64,000 bases of DNA from Clostridia bacterium (GCA_910575055.1 CAJTDC010000006.1:1-64000); one strand, 5' to 3'; counted from the stretch's first letter, positions 8,151 through 17,585 are shown. Numbers and translations: made by a program. The notes: generated from the sequence alone by a model not told the origin.

Positions 8151-10211
8151 ATGAAAGCAAAAAAAGCATTTGCTTTGTTGTTGACTATGAGCATTACTAT
8201 AACAATATTGCCAATGACAGCAATGGCGGAACAAATAAGTGCAATGACACAACAACAAGAGGAGCAAACACAACAACAAGGGGAGCAAACACAACAACAA
8301 GGGGAACAAACACAACAACAAGAGGAGCAAACACAACAACAAGGGGAACAAACACAACAACAAGGGGAACAAACACAACAACAAGAGGAGCAAACACAAC
8401 AACAAGGGGAACAAACACAACAACAAGAACAAACGGAACAACAACAAGGGGAACAAACACAACAACAAGAACAAACGGAACAGCAGCAAGAACTAACAGA
8501 ACAACAACAAAAGCAAACACAGCAAAAAAGAACAATTACTGTAACATTTGACAAAAATGGTGCAGAGGGAACGGAGCCAGAAAGTATTATTATTTCAAAT
8601 GGAAAAGGATTTTTGTTAGAACAAAATGATATGACAAAACAAGATTGCTTTTTTGTGGGTTGGGGAATAGAAAAAGAAAGTACAGATGTTTTGTTTTTGA
8701 ATGAAGAAGAAATTACAGTAGAAAAATTGCCAGAAGATGTTACAGAAAGTGTAACATTATATGCAGTTTGGCAGCAGACAGAACAGTGTCAAATATTGTA
8801 TGATTTAGGCAATTCAGAAATTGTTAGAGAATATACTTATACAGGAAAAACACCTGAAAATGTACCAAATGAAAATAAAGAAGGAAAACAAATTATTGCT
8901 TGGAAAAATGCAGAAAATGAAATTGTAGAAATTACTTCACAAATAGTATCTGGTAATGTAGTATATACTGCTGTTTATGATATGTCAACAATATCACAAA
9001 ATATAGAACAAACTGTAACATTAGAAACAGAAAAACATATCAAATATATGGACGGAAGCAATGGTAATTTTTATCCAGAAAAGGCATTGACAAGAGCAGA
9101 AGCGTGTCAAATATTGTACACATTGTTAAAACAAAAACAATCTCCTTCAAAAACATTTTCAGATGTAAGTACACAAGATTGGTATGCAAATGCAGTGTGT
9201 ACACTTGCTACAATGGGATTGATAGAAGGATATGGCGAAAATTTTGAGCCAAATAAAGAAATGACAAGAGCAGAATTTTTGACAATATTGTCAAAGATAT
9301 ATCCTTCTGATGGTACAATACTAACATTTACTGATGTAGCTAATGACCATTGGGCATTAGGGGCAATATCTAATGCAGCCAAAAGAGGATGGATAAATGC
9401 AGCAGAAAATGTATTTCCAGACAATGCAATAAAAAGACAGGAAGCTGTTGTGATATTAAATAAAGTGCTTGGAAGAACAGGAGATAAAAATACCATAGAA
9501 AATGCAGACAGTAGAATAAGAGAATTTTTTGATGTTTCCCCAACACATTGGGCATATTATGACATTTTAGAAGCTACTGTTGTACATGATTATCAGAAAA
9601 CAGATGTTACAGAAAATTGGACATCTTTCCAAAAAGAAGGGTTGAATATTCCTTCTGGACTTTATAGTAAAAATGGTACATTATATTATATAGAAGAAAA
9701 TGGAGATTTAGCAAGAAATAAAACAATAGGTAATTTTACATTTAACGAAAATGGTATATATACTACAAATCATACAGAATTAGATGAAAAACTTTCTGAA
9801 ATTGTAAGATTACATACTATGGACGATATGGAACAAGAACAAAAACTTCGTGTATTGTATGATTATGTAAGAGATGATTACAGATATATAAAAAGGCCTT
9901 TTGTGCAAAAAGGTCAAGTTGACTGGGAAGCAGAATATGCAGAACCTATGATTGATATGCACAAAGGAAACTGCTATAGTTTTGCAGCATTATATTATTA
10001 TTTAGCAAAACAAATTGGATATGATGCACAAGCTGTTATTGGAACAGTAGGACATAACCATGCTCCTCACGGTTGGGTAGAAATTGTAATAGACGGAACA
10101 ACCTATTTATTTGATACAGAAATGGATATGGCATATAGATTGCGTGGACAACAGTATGATTTATTTAAAAGAACATACAATAATGCCCCTTTTGTATATG
10201 TAAAATGGTAA
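8151..10211 (+). CDS. Secreted Gln-repeat, InlB-repeat, SLH and transglutaminase-like protein
   Basis: Surface protein of 686 residues. A signal peptide ends near AMA-EQ (about 27). Residues 33-125 are a low-complexity array of TQQQGEQ/TQQQEEQ heptads. Two beta-grasp repeats of the InlB/Listeria-Bacteroides type follow (about 128-190, ending LYAVW, and about 195-255). Next come three SLH-like modules (about 265-440), which in the family bind pyruvylated wall polymers. The C-terminus (about 560-686) is a transglutaminase/protease-like fold with Cys in GNCYSF, His in APHGWVE and Asp in YLFDTEM, so the triad appears intact. It may crosslink or cleave proteins at the wall; the substrate is unknown. 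First gene of a unit with the MBOAT pair. Confidence 0.8.
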   Translation: MKAKKAFALLLTMSITITILPMTAMAEQISAMTQQQEEQTQQQGEQTQQQGEQTQQQEEQTQQQGEQTQQQGEQTQQQEEQTQQQGEQTQQQEQTEQQQGEQTQQQEQTEQQQELTEQQQKQTQQKRTITVTFDKNGAEGTEPESIIISNGKGFLLEQNDMTKQDCFFVGWGIEKESTDVLFLNEEEITVEKLPEDVTESVTLYAVWQQTEQCQILYDLGNSEIVREYTYTGKTPENVPNENKEGKQIIAWKNAENEIVEITSQIVSGNVVYTAVYDMSTISQNIEQTVTLETEKHIKYMDGSNGNFYPEKALTRAEACQILYTLLKQKQSPSKTFSDVSTQDWYANAVCTLATMGLIEGYGENFEPNKEMTRAEFLTILSKIYPSDGTILTFTDVANDHWALGAISNAAKRGWINAAENVFPDNAIKRQEAVVILNKVLGRTGDKNTIENADSRIREFFDVSPTHWAYYDILEATVVHDYQKTDVTENWTSFQKEGLNIPSGLYSKNGTLYYIEENGDLARNKTIGNFTFNENGIYTTNHTELDEKLSEIVRLHTMDDMEQEQKLRVLYDYVRDDYRYIKRPFVQKGQVDWEAEYAEPMIDMHKGNCYSFAALYYYLAKQIGYDAQAVIGTVGHNHAPHGWVEIVIDGTTYLFDTEMDMAYRLRGQQYDLFKRTYNNAPFVYVKW
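8247..8523 (+). repeat. In-frame 21-bp tandem repeat coding for Gln-rich heptads
   Basis: About eight consecutive 21-bp units (ACACAACAACAAGGGGAACAA and variants with GAG) are followed by irregular 18- and 24-bp units. The variants recur in the order EEQ, GEQ, GEQ, giving a 63-bp higher-order period. All units are multiples of three, so copy-number change keeps the frame. Confidence 0.9.
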
Positions 10212-10226
10212 AAAGGGTGGTATATT

Positions 10227-11639
10227 ATGGTTTTTAGTTCTGCCATATTTTTATATTGGTTTTTACCCATTACATTTTTAATTTATTTTATAATACCAAA
10301 TAAAAAATGTAGAAATATTATATTAACAGTGGCAAGTATACTGTTTTATGCTTTTGGACAACTGCAATACTTGCCATTGCTATTATTTTCTGTATTATGT
10401 AATTATATTTTTGGTATATTGCTTTCAAAACAGTATACCAATATTTTAAAAAGGCAAAACATTATTGCATTTGCTGTAATTGTAAATATTGGTATACTTT
10501 GTGTGTTTAAATATACTGATTTTTTAATTGAAAGTTTGAATACAATATTGCACACTCATATTCCTACAACAGGGATACCTTTGCCTATAGGAATATCCTT
10601 TTTCACATTTCAAGGTATTTCTTATGTGATAGATGTGTATAGAAATCGTACAGAAGGAACAAACAGTTTTTTAAAGGTGCTTTTATATATTTCGTTTTTC
10701 CCTCAACTGATAGCAGGACCTATTATAAAATATCATGATATTTCAAATGAAATAGACAACAGAGTTTGTACATTAAAAAATACAGCAGAAGGATTGAGGC
10801 GTTTTACAATAGGTTTAGCAAAAAAATTGTTGCTTTCTAATACAGTAGGATTAGTGACAGATAGCATTTTTGAATTAAATGTAGTACAAATAGATATGCG
10901 TTTAGCGTGGCTAGGTGCAGTTTGTTATGTATTTCAGATTTATTTTGATTTTAGTGGTTATAGTGATATGGCAATCGGTTTGGGTAAGGTATTTGGTTTT
11001 CATTTTAAAGAGAATTTTAATTATCCCTATACTGCCGATAGTATCAAAGAATTTTGGAGAAGATGGCACATTTCTCTTTCCTCTTGGTTTAGAGATTATT
11101 TGTACATTCCTTTAGGAGGAAATCAAAAGGGAAAATTTAGAACAGGTCTAAATAAATTGATAGTGTTTTTTGCGACAGGCTTCTGGCACGGTGCAAATGT
11201 AACATTTATATTGTGGGGACTTTTTCACGGACTGTTTTCTGTACTGGAACAAGCAAATGTGATACCCATTACAAAAATGAAAGGGAAAGTAATAGGACAT
11301 ATTTATACTATGATAATTGTGACAATAGGTTTTGTGCTTTTTAGAAGCGAAAATTTGTCACAAGCAGCTATGATGATAACAAAAATGTTTACAATATCTC
11401 CTGTTACACTAGAAAGTACATTGCTTTTAAGACAACTGCTTTCTCATTATACAATATTTATATTGTTTATTTGTGTAGTAGCTTGTTTGGGTATTGTACC
11501 AAAATTATATCAAAGAGGAATTGTAACAAAAAGTGTTGTAGAATGTGGAAGTTATGTATTTGCTATGATACTTTTGGTATTGAGTGTAATAGATTTGTCT
11601 GCATCTACATTTAATCCTTTTATTTATTTTCAATTTTAG
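10227..11639 (+). CDS. MBOAT-family O-acyltransferase (AlgI/DltB-like)
   Basis: Multi-pass membrane acyltransferase of 470 residues that carries acyl (usually acetyl) groups across the membrane for transfer to an extracellular polymer. Visible signature: EFWRRWHISLSSWFRDYLYIPLGG, then FWHGANVTFILWG with the conserved catalytic histidine. About ten hydrophobic segments can be seen. The next gene encodes an AlgX/AlgJ-like partner, the usual two-part arrangement for exopolysaccharide or wall-polymer O-acetylation. DltB is less likely, as dltA, dltC and dltD are absent. It starts 15 bp after the transglutaminase-like gene. The acceptor is not determined. Confidence 0.88.
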   Translation: MVFSSAIFLYWFLPITFLIYFIIPNKKCRNIILTVASILFYAFGQLQYLPLLLFSVLCNYIFGILLSKQYTNILKRQNIIAFAVIVNIGILCVFKYTDFLIESLNTILHTHIPTTGIPLPIGISFFTFQGISYVIDVYRNRTEGTNSFLKVLLYISFFPQLIAGPIIKYHDISNEIDNRVCTLKNTAEGLRRFTIGLAKKLLLSNTVGLVTDSIFELNVVQIDMRLAWLGAVCYVFQIYFDFSGYSDMAIGLGKVFGFHFKENFNYPYTADSIKEFWRRWHISLSSWFRDYLYIPLGGNQKGKFRTGLNKLIVFFATGFWHGANVTFILWGLFHGLFSVLEQANVIPITKMKGKVIGHIYTMIIVTIGFVLFRSENLSQAAMMITKMFTISPVTLESTLLLRQLLSHYTIFILFICVVACLGIVPKLYQRGIVTKSVVECGSYVFAMILLVLSVIDLSASTFNPFIYFQF

Positions 11640-11650
11640 GTGTTGTAGCT

Positions 11651-12976
11651 ATGAATAAAAATGGTTTGTATGGTTTTTTTATATTATTTTTTATGACAAT
11701 TTGTATATTGCTTTCAGTAGGAATGTTTTTTACAGAACAGCCAAAGCCAAGAGCAAATGAAATATTAGCTCCTAAGCCTTTGTTGAAATTACCCGAAGGC
11801 GGTATCAATAAAAATTATTTGCAGAATGTGACGGATTATGTAAGTGACCATATTGCTTTTAGAGCAGAATTGATTACAATACATAATAGCATATTGTCAA
11901 AAGTATTTGATACTTCTGCATCAAAAGATGTTATATTAGGAAAACAAAACTGGTTGTATTACAAAGATACAGAAGATGACTATTTAGGAAAAAATATTCT
12001 ATCTGATGCAGAAATTGAAATTATTTCAAATAACATTAAAATGATGCAGCAATATGTAGAAGCACAAGGAGCAAAATTTTTATTTTTTATTGCACCTAAT
12101 AAAAATAGTTTATATGGACAATATATGCCAGAATTAGGAGCAAAATTTTCACAACAAAGTAACGCAGAAAAATTGATGTCTGCACTACAAAAACAGAATG
12201 TAAATTATATTGATTTTTTTGCTGTATTTGATGAAAAAGAGGAAATATTGTATCATAGATTGGACTCCCATTGGAATAACAAAGGTGCAGCGTTGGCTAG
12301 AGATACCATATTAGAAACATTAGAAATAGAACAGTATATAAAATGGTATGATGTTGCTTATGATATTGTAAAAAATCATAGGGGGGATTTATATGAGATG
12401 CTCTATCCTGTGGGAAAAGAATTGGACGATAATATTGTGTTTCAAAAGGAGTTTGAATTTATAGCAGACAATGAAATTCATTCTCCAGATGACATACAAA
12501 TTGATACTACAAATGAAACAAAACAACATTCTTTGTTGATGTTTAGGGACTCTTTTGGTAATGCGTTATATCCTTTTATGGCAGATAGCTTTGGACACAG
12601 TCGTTTTTCCAGAAAAATGCCATATAATTTGACAATGATGGAAGAAGTAAATGCTGATGTGGTAATTGTAGAAATTGTAGAAAGAAATATTGCGAATTTA
12701 GCAAAATATGCTCCTATTTTTCCATCGCCTGTATTAGAAGTAGATATGACACAATTACAACAAATAGATTTTTACGATGTTGTAGTAGAAAAAAGCGATT
12801 TAGAAGGATATAGTTGTATTAAAGGAATAGTAAAACAACAAGGAAAAGTATATATACAGTGGCAAAACCAAATTTATGAAGCCTTTGTGACAACACAACA
12901 GCAAAACGAACAAATATTTACTGTTTATGTGCCAGAAGGGACAGCAATGGATTTGCAAGCTGTTTTTATTGTATAA
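11651..12976 (+). CDS. AlgX/AlgJ-like (DHHW family) acetyltransferase partner
   Basis: Protein of 441 residues with one N-terminal membrane anchor (about 6-28) and an extracellular SGNH-hydrolase-like domain. DSHWN matches the DxHW motif of AlgX/AlgJ/DHHW proteins, and MFRDSFGN supplies the serine in a GDS-like context, so a Ser-His-Asp site is plausible. Such proteins receive acetyl from the MBOAT protein and pass it to a polysaccharide. It follows the MBOAT gene by 11 bp. The last 100 residues are a small beta-rich region I do not recognise. The pairing is seen directly; the polymer acceptor is inference. Confidence 0.8.
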   Translation: MNKNGLYGFFILFFMTICILLSVGMFFTEQPKPRANEILAPKPLLKLPEGGINKNYLQNVTDYVSDHIAFRAELITIHNSILSKVFDTSASKDVILGKQNWLYYKDTEDDYLGKNILSDAEIEIISNNIKMMQQYVEAQGAKFLFFIAPNKNSLYGQYMPELGAKFSQQSNAEKLMSALQKQNVNYIDFFAVFDEKEEILYHRLDSHWNNKGAALARDTILETLEIEQYIKWYDVAYDIVKNHRGDLYEMLYPVGKELDDNIVFQKEFEFIADNEIHSPDDIQIDTTNETKQHSLLMFRDSFGNALYPFMADSFGHSRFSRKMPYNLTMMEEVNADVVIVEIVERNIANLAKYAPIFPSPVLEVDMTQLQQIDFYDVVVEKSDLEGYSCIKGIVKQQGKVYIQWQNQIYEAFVTTQQQNEQIFTVYVPEGTAMDLQAVFIV

Positions 12977-13003
12977 ATATTTAACAGAGAGGAAGTATAT
13001 AAA

Positions 13004-13648
13004 GTGAAAAAAGTAATTATGTTGTTGACAGCTGTTTTTTGCAGCACAATAGTATTAACTTCTTGCGGGAGTGAAAGCGAAGCACCACAACAAACAGAAG
13101 AAATAGAACAAACAAGTGATGCAGAAAAACAAAATGAGGAAAGAGAAGTAAAAAAAGCAGAACCTGCGGGAAAGGCACAAGAAGCAGAGAAAGCAGAACC
13201 TGCACAAAAACCAGAGCAAACAGAAAAAGCACAACCAGCAGAAAAAGCAGAAACACCACAGCAAACAGAAAAAGCACAACAAGCCACACCAGCACAAAAA
13301 GCACAAACAACATCAGCAGAACCTGCACAACCAGCAGAACAGTCAGAAGGTGCAGCACCAGCACAAACTGCACAACCAGCAACACCAGCAGAGGTACAAA
13401 GTGCTGAACCAGCAACACCAGCAGAGCCTGCACAACCAGCAGAGCAAGCAAAAGATAATAAACAAATTGCAATAGATTACATAGGCCAGAGTGCAAGTAG
13501 TTTGCAGGGAGCAATAGGAAGTCCTTCTTCTACAGATTATTCTTCTAGTTGTTTAGGAGATGGTGAAGACGGAGAATGGAGATATAACGGTTTTACAGTA
13601 TATACTTATCGTGAAAATGGAGCAGAAACTGTAACAGATGTACAATAA
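13004..13648 (+). CDS. Ala/Pro/Glu/Gln-rich lipoprotein with small C-terminal domain
   Basis: Lipoprotein of 214 residues. Signal peptide with lipobox LTSC (Cys21), then about 125 residues of Ala-Glu-Pro-Gln-Lys low complexity (EKAQPAEKAE-like units), a wall-spanning type of linker. The last 60 residues form a compact domain starting IAIDYIGQSASSLQGAIG and ending in a Tyr-rich, Asp/Gly-rich stretch; I do not recognise it with confidence, though similar small C-terminal domains occur on clostridial lipoproteins. The start is GTG 13004 with GAGAGGAAG upstream. Last gene of the surface cluster. Confidence 0.7.
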   Translation: MKKVIMLLTAVFCSTIVLTSCGSESEAPQQTEEIEQTSDAEKQNEEREVKKAEPAGKAQEAEKAEPAQKPEQTEKAQPAEKAETPQQTEKAQQATPAQKAQTTSAEPAQPAEQSEGAAPAQTAQPATPAEVQSAEPATPAEPAQPAEQAKDNKQIAIDYIGQSASSLQGAIGSPSSTDYSSSCLGDGEDGEWRYNGFTVYTYRENGAETVTDVQ

Positions 13649-13652
13649 TGAA

Positions 13653-13697
13653 AAAGCCAGTATGTCATAAAAATATAACATACTGGCTTTATTTTTA
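13653..13697. terminator. Bidirectional terminator between convergent genes
   Basis: A perfect 13-bp stem (AAAGCCAGTATGT at 13653-13665, ACATACTGGCTTT at 13678-13690) is flanked by A and T runs on both sides. It serves the lipoprotein gene on + and ppaC on -. Confidence 0.88.
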
Positions 13698-15356
13698 TTG
13701 TTGTTGTAATGCTGCCATTAATTTTGGAATAAGCTGTTTTTTTCTGGAAACAACACCTTTTAAATAAGAATAATGCTGTCCTTCTGGAAATTCTGCTTTA
13801 AAAGCAGATTTCATAATTTCTGGTGAATGTTCACCAACAAATACAGTAATAGAAGACTCCTCTATAATGTCTGTTAGTAAGAAGAAAAGCATATCCAGAC
13901 CTGTTTTTTCTAAATGAGTAAGCATATATTCTTCAATTTTTGGCTGTAAAGCCTCCAATTCTTGCTTATCCATAGAAGAAACTTGCCCAACGCCAAAATT
14001 AATATCTTCTGTACTAAATTTTTTGAAATCCTGATAAAATACTTCTTCTTCTGTTTTGTCTTGTAAAGCACTACCTGCTCTAAACATTTCTGTAGCATGA
14101 AGTGTAATATCAATTTTTGCAATATTTGCCAATGTCCCTGCAGCTTGTTTATCTGCTTGTGTACAAGTTGGAGAGCGGAACATAAGTGTATCTGAAATAA
14201 TAGCAGAACACAAAAGACCTGCTATATTTGGTTCAATTTCCACTTCATTTTCACAATACATTTGATAAACAATTGTAGCAGTACAGCCAACAGGCTGATT
14301 GCGGAAATATACAGGAGCAATTGTTTCTATTGTACCAATTTTATGATGGTCAATAATTTCAAGTATCTCTGCATCATCAATGCCATCTACAGCTTGAGAT
14401 CTCTCATTATGGTCTACCATAATCACTTTCTTTTTATCCATATCAATGAGGGAACGACGAGAAAGCATACCACAATAATTTCCTTCACTGTCTAATATAG
14501 GAAATTCTCTATGTCTTATTTTTGCTACAGCACTTTTAATGTCGTTTACAAAATCTTCTGTTTTAAATGTGCAAAGTTTGCTTGTTTTCATAAAATAGCC
14601 TACAGGAGTGCTTTGACTAATAAGTCTTGCTACCATATATGTATCATGAGGCGTACTAATTATACGACAGTTGTGTTGTGAAGCAAGTTTTTGTATAGTT
14701 TTGGAAATAGGAGCACCCATACAAACAATAATACAACCTGCTTCCATTTCAATACCACAAAGCTGTGACTCATAACGATTTCCAGTAACTAATATATCGC
14801 CTTCTTCTACATAGCTTTCTAAAAGGTCAGGATTTGCTGCACCAATTAAAAGTTTACCCTGCTCTACGAAACCATTTTCATCTCCTACAACCATAGTACC
14901 ATCAATGGTTTCTAATATATTTTTGTAAGGCGTTTGAGATAATGAAAGTATATGTGTTTCGTATACGTCCATATTTGCAGTTGCAATATCTTTCAGTGCA
15001 ATAATGCCTTCTAGTTCACCATTTTCACCAATAACAGGCATAGTAGCATCTTTTGTATCACGCATAAGTGTCCAAGCTCTTTTTAGAGAAGTATCACGAG
15101 AAAGACCTTGAGGTTTTTTAATAGAGAGGTCTTTTACCTGTGTTGCAACATCTGTAATAAGTTGAGGACTTTCTACACCAAATGTTTCTAATATAAATTT
15201 TGTTTCGTTGCTCACTTGACCAGCTCTCATAGGAATATAGGTATTATTGCTGATTTTATTTTTTAAATGAGCATAAGAGATAGCAGAACAAATAGAGTCT
15301 GTGTCTGGATTTTTATGTCCTATGACATAAATGGGCTTTTTTTCTTGTACATTCAT
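13695..15356 (-). CDS. ppaC: Manganese-dependent inorganic pyrophosphatase with CBS and DRTGG domains
   Basis: Family II (DHH-type) pyrophosphatase that hydrolyses PPi. The N-terminal metal motif GHKNPDTDS gives His14, Asp18 and Asp20; VDHNE and IIDHHKIG are the later DHH motifs, and the C-terminal DHHA2 domain ends with SRKKQLIPKL. Between the two halves of the catalytic domain lie a CBS, a DRTGG and a second CBS domain (about residues 65-300), a regulatory insert that in known clostridial enzymes binds adenine nucleotides. I chose the ATG at 15356 (553 residues) because AAGAAGGTG lies just upstream; the same frame stays open 12 codons further without a site. Confidence 0.95.
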   Translation of the reverse strand: MNVQEKKPIYVIGHKNPDTDSICSAISYAHLKNKISNNTYIPMRAGQVSNETKFILETFGVESPQLITDVATQVKDLSIKKPQGLSRDTSLKRAWTLMRDTKDATMPVIGENGELEGIIALKDIATANMDVYETHILSLSQTPYKNILETIDGTMVVGDENGFVEQGKLLIGAANPDLLESYVEEGDILVTGNRYESQLCGIEMEAGCIIVCMGAPISKTIQKLASQHNCRIISTPHDTYMVARLISQSTPVGYFMKTSKLCTFKTEDFVNDIKSAVAKIRHREFPILDSEGNYCGMLSRRSLIDMDKKKVIMVDHNERSQAVDGIDDAEILEIIDHHKIGTIETIAPVYFRNQPVGCTATIVYQMYCENEVEIEPNIAGLLCSAIISDTLMFRSPTCTQADKQAAGTLANIAKIDITLHATEMFRAGSALQDKTEEEVFYQDFKKFSTEDINFGVGQVSSMDKQELEALQPKIEEYMLTHLEKTGLDMLFFLLTDIIEESSITVFVGEHSPEIMKSAFKAEFPEGQHYSYLKGVVSRKKQLIPKLMAALQQQ

Positions 15357-15450
15357 AAAAACACCTTCTTTTTTTATAGAAATAGATAGCATAAATGCAC
15401 AGAAGCAATTTATGAAATACTATTTCGAATGATATACTATTAATATATTT

Positions 15451-15479
15451 AGTATATAAAAATTACATTTTTTCGTCAA
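15451..15479 (-). promoter_or_regulatory. Promoter of ppaC
   Basis: On the minus strand, TTGACG (15479-15474) and TATACT (15456-15451) are 17 bp apart, about 95 bp upstream of the ppaC start. Confidence 0.65.
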
Positions 15480-15619
15480 TGTTAATATAGAAATAAAATA
15501 TAAAATTTTTGTTTAAAATAAGAAACATAACTAAAACATCATCATAAAAAAATTTTAAATATTGTATAAAAATATGTTATACTGTAATGAAATAAAATAT
15601 GCAGGAGGAACAATAGAAA

Positions 15620-15922
15620 ATGATAGGAATATTGACACTTTTTGGAGTGGTATGGATTTTTCAAGGAATAAGAGATTTTTTTATGACAGAAAAATTTGCA
15701 GATAAAAAAAAGGGAATTATAGAAGAAAAGAAAGAGGAATATACCAAAGGGTTAGGTAAAATAGAATTGTTTATTGGTGTGTTGTTTATAGCGTTTGAAA
15801 GAATAATACAGCGATATTTAATAGGAAAATATAGTGCAATATTGTTTTTTGCAGTAATGATAGTGATATTGATATATTTTTCGAAATGGAGTAAACAATA
15901 TACTATAAAAAAGGAAGAATAA
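15620..15922 (+). CDS. Small membrane protein of unknown function
   Basis: A 100-residue protein with a strong AGGAGG site at 15603-15608. It has a hydrophobic segment at about 2-18, a charged stretch rich in Lys and Glu (23-45), and two hydrophobic segments at about 48-62 and 70-87, ending with a basic tail. I do not recognise the family. It lies 22 bp before the COG2509 flavoprotein gene and probably shares its transcript. A TATACT box sits at about 15580 but the -35 is weak. Confidence 0.6.
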   Translation: MIGILTLFGVVWIFQGIRDFFMTEKFADKKKGIIEEKKEEYTKGLGKIELFIGVLFIAFERIIQRYLIGKYSAILFFAVMIVILIYFSKWSKQYTIKKEE

Positions 15923-15944
15923 CAATGAGAGGATTGTATACAAT

Positions 15945-17519
15945 ATGATAAGAGTGGGAGAAATAAAACTAAAAATAGGAGAAAGTGAAAATAAATTAAA
16001 ACAAAAAATCATAAAAAAACTGCATATCAATGCAGAGGATATAGTAGAACAAAACATTTATAAAAGGGCATTAGATGCAAGAAAAAAAGAAAATATTCAC
16101 TATGTTTATACAATAGATGTAAAATTGAGAAATGAAAAAAAAGTATTAGAACGTATCAGAGCAAAAAATGTAACAATAGCTCCTGATATGACATATTATT
16201 TTCCTCAAGGAAAATCACTTTTAAATACAAGACCTGTTGTGGTAGGATTTGGACCAGCAGGAATGTTTGCAGGGCTTTTGCTTGCAGAAATGGGACTCAA
16301 TCCTATTGTGTTAGAAAGAGGAGAAGATATTGATAACAGAACAAAAACAGTAGAATTATTTTGGAAAGGAAAAGAGCTAAATACAGAAAGCAATGTACAG
16401 TTTGGAGAGGGGGGAGCAGGAGCATTTTCAGATGGTAAATTAACTACAAGAAGTAAAGATATACGTTCCAGAAAAGTGCTTGAAGAATTTGTAAAAGCAG
16501 GTGCACCACCTCAAATATTGTATGATAATAAACCTCATATTGGTACAGATAAATTAAAAATGGTAGTAAAAAATATTAGAAAGAAAATCATATCGTTAGG
16601 GGGAGAGGTTCGTTTTTGTAGTAAAGTGACAGATTTAAAAATAGCACAAGGCAGTATAAAAGGCGTTATAGTAAATGATAAAGAAAGAATTAATACAGAA
16701 GCAGTTATATTGGCAACAGGACATAGTGCAAGAGATATGTACGAACTTTTGTATAAAAAAGGAATATGTTTAGAACAAAAGCCTTTTGCTATGGGAGTTC
16801 GTATAGAGCATAAACAACAAATGATAAATGAAGTACAGTATGGAGAAAAAGCGGAGCAGCTTCCTCCAGCAGACTATAAACTTACTTATACCACTCAAAA
16901 GGGAAGAGCAGTATATACATTTTGTATGTGTCCTGGAGGATATGTTGTAAATGCTTCTTCTGAAAAAGGGTGTATTGCTATCAATGGTATGAGTGAATAT
17001 AAAAGAGATGGTGTTAATGCAAATAGTGCACTTTTGGTACAAGTTTTTCCTCAAGATTTTGGAAGTGATGAACCTTTAGCAGGTATGTATTTGCAAAGAG
17101 AATTGGAGCAAAAAGCATTTCAAAAAGCAAAGGGAGCTGTACCAGTGCAGTTATTAGGAGATTTTTTGAATGAAAAGTGTTCTCAAAATTGGGGAGAAAT
17201 ACAAAGCAGTTGTGTTTCTGAAATATGTTTTTGTAATATTGCAGAAATACTGCCTAAATTTATTACAGAAGCATTGCAAGAAGCTATACCAGAATTTGGA
17301 AAAAAATTGAAAGGGTTTGATGTTCCTTATGCTGTTATCAGTGCAGTAGAAAGCAGAAGTTCCTCTCCTGTTAGAATTGTAAGGGATAAACAAATACAAA
17401 GTGTTTCTGTAAAGGGACTTTATGTTGTAGGAGAGGGTGCAGGATATGCAGGAGGAATTGTATCTGCAGCTATTGATGGTATTATAGCGGCAGAAAAGGT
17501 GTTTCAAATACACAGATAA
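15945..17519 (+). CDS. FAD-dependent dehydrogenase of the COG2509 type
   Basis: Flavoprotein of 524 residues. After an N-terminal domain of about 85 residues comes the dinucleotide-binding motif VVGFGPAGMFAGLLLAEMG with the acidic end LERG; FGEGGAGAFSDGKL follows, typical of COG2509 (uncharacterised FAD-dependent dehydrogenases), and the second FAD motif VVGEGAGYAGGIVSAAIDG closes the protein. The physiological substrate is not known for the family. The start ATG has only AGAGG 12 bp away; a GTG at 15954 is an alternative. No link to the chemoreceptor downstream, which has its own promoter. Confidence 0.82.
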   Translation: MIRVGEIKLKIGESENKLKQKIIKKLHINAEDIVEQNIYKRALDARKKENIHYVYTIDVKLRNEKKVLERIRAKNVTIAPDMTYYFPQGKSLLNTRPVVVGFGPAGMFAGLLLAEMGLNPIVLERGEDIDNRTKTVELFWKGKELNTESNVQFGEGGAGAFSDGKLTTRSKDIRSRKVLEEFVKAGAPPQILYDNKPHIGTDKLKMVVKNIRKKIISLGGEVRFCSKVTDLKIAQGSIKGVIVNDKERINTEAVILATGHSARDMYELLYKKGICLEQKPFAMGVRIEHKQQMINEVQYGEKAEQLPPADYKLTYTTQKGRAVYTFCMCPGGYVVNASSEKGCIAINGMSEYKRDGVNANSALLVQVFPQDFGSDEPLAGMYLQRELEQKAFQKAKGAVPVQLLGDFLNEKCSQNWGEIQSSCVSEICFCNIAEILPKFITEALQEAIPEFGKKLKGFDVPYAVISAVESRSSSPVRIVRDKQIQSVSVKGLYVVGEGAGYAGGIVSAAIDGIIAAEKVFQIHR

Positions 17520-17556
17520 ATCCCTTTCGACAACTTAAAAAGAAAAATGAAATCTA

Positions 17557-17585
17557 TTGACAATATTATAAGCAAGTGCTAAAAT
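17557..17585 (+). promoter_or_regulatory. Promoter of the chemoreceptor gene
   Basis: TTGACA (17557-17562) and TAAAAT (17580-17585) with a 17-bp spacer; a 95-bp leader follows to the GTG start. Confidence 0.68.

Noticed and set aside
8247-8523. Regular direct repeats as a possible CRISPR array
   Set aside because: The 21-bp units are contiguous without spacers and encode Gln heptads in frame; no cas genes are present.
8103-8554. Long minus-strand open frames rich in Cys, Leu or Val
   Set aside because: They are the complement of the Gln-repeat array in three frames; the composition comes only from the 21-bp repeat. The + strand gene has a promoter, ribosome site and recognised domains.
13017-13514. 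Minus-strand Val/Leu-rich frames opposite the lipoprotein
   Set aside because: Shadow of the Ala/Pro/Glu low-complexity linker; no ribosome site.
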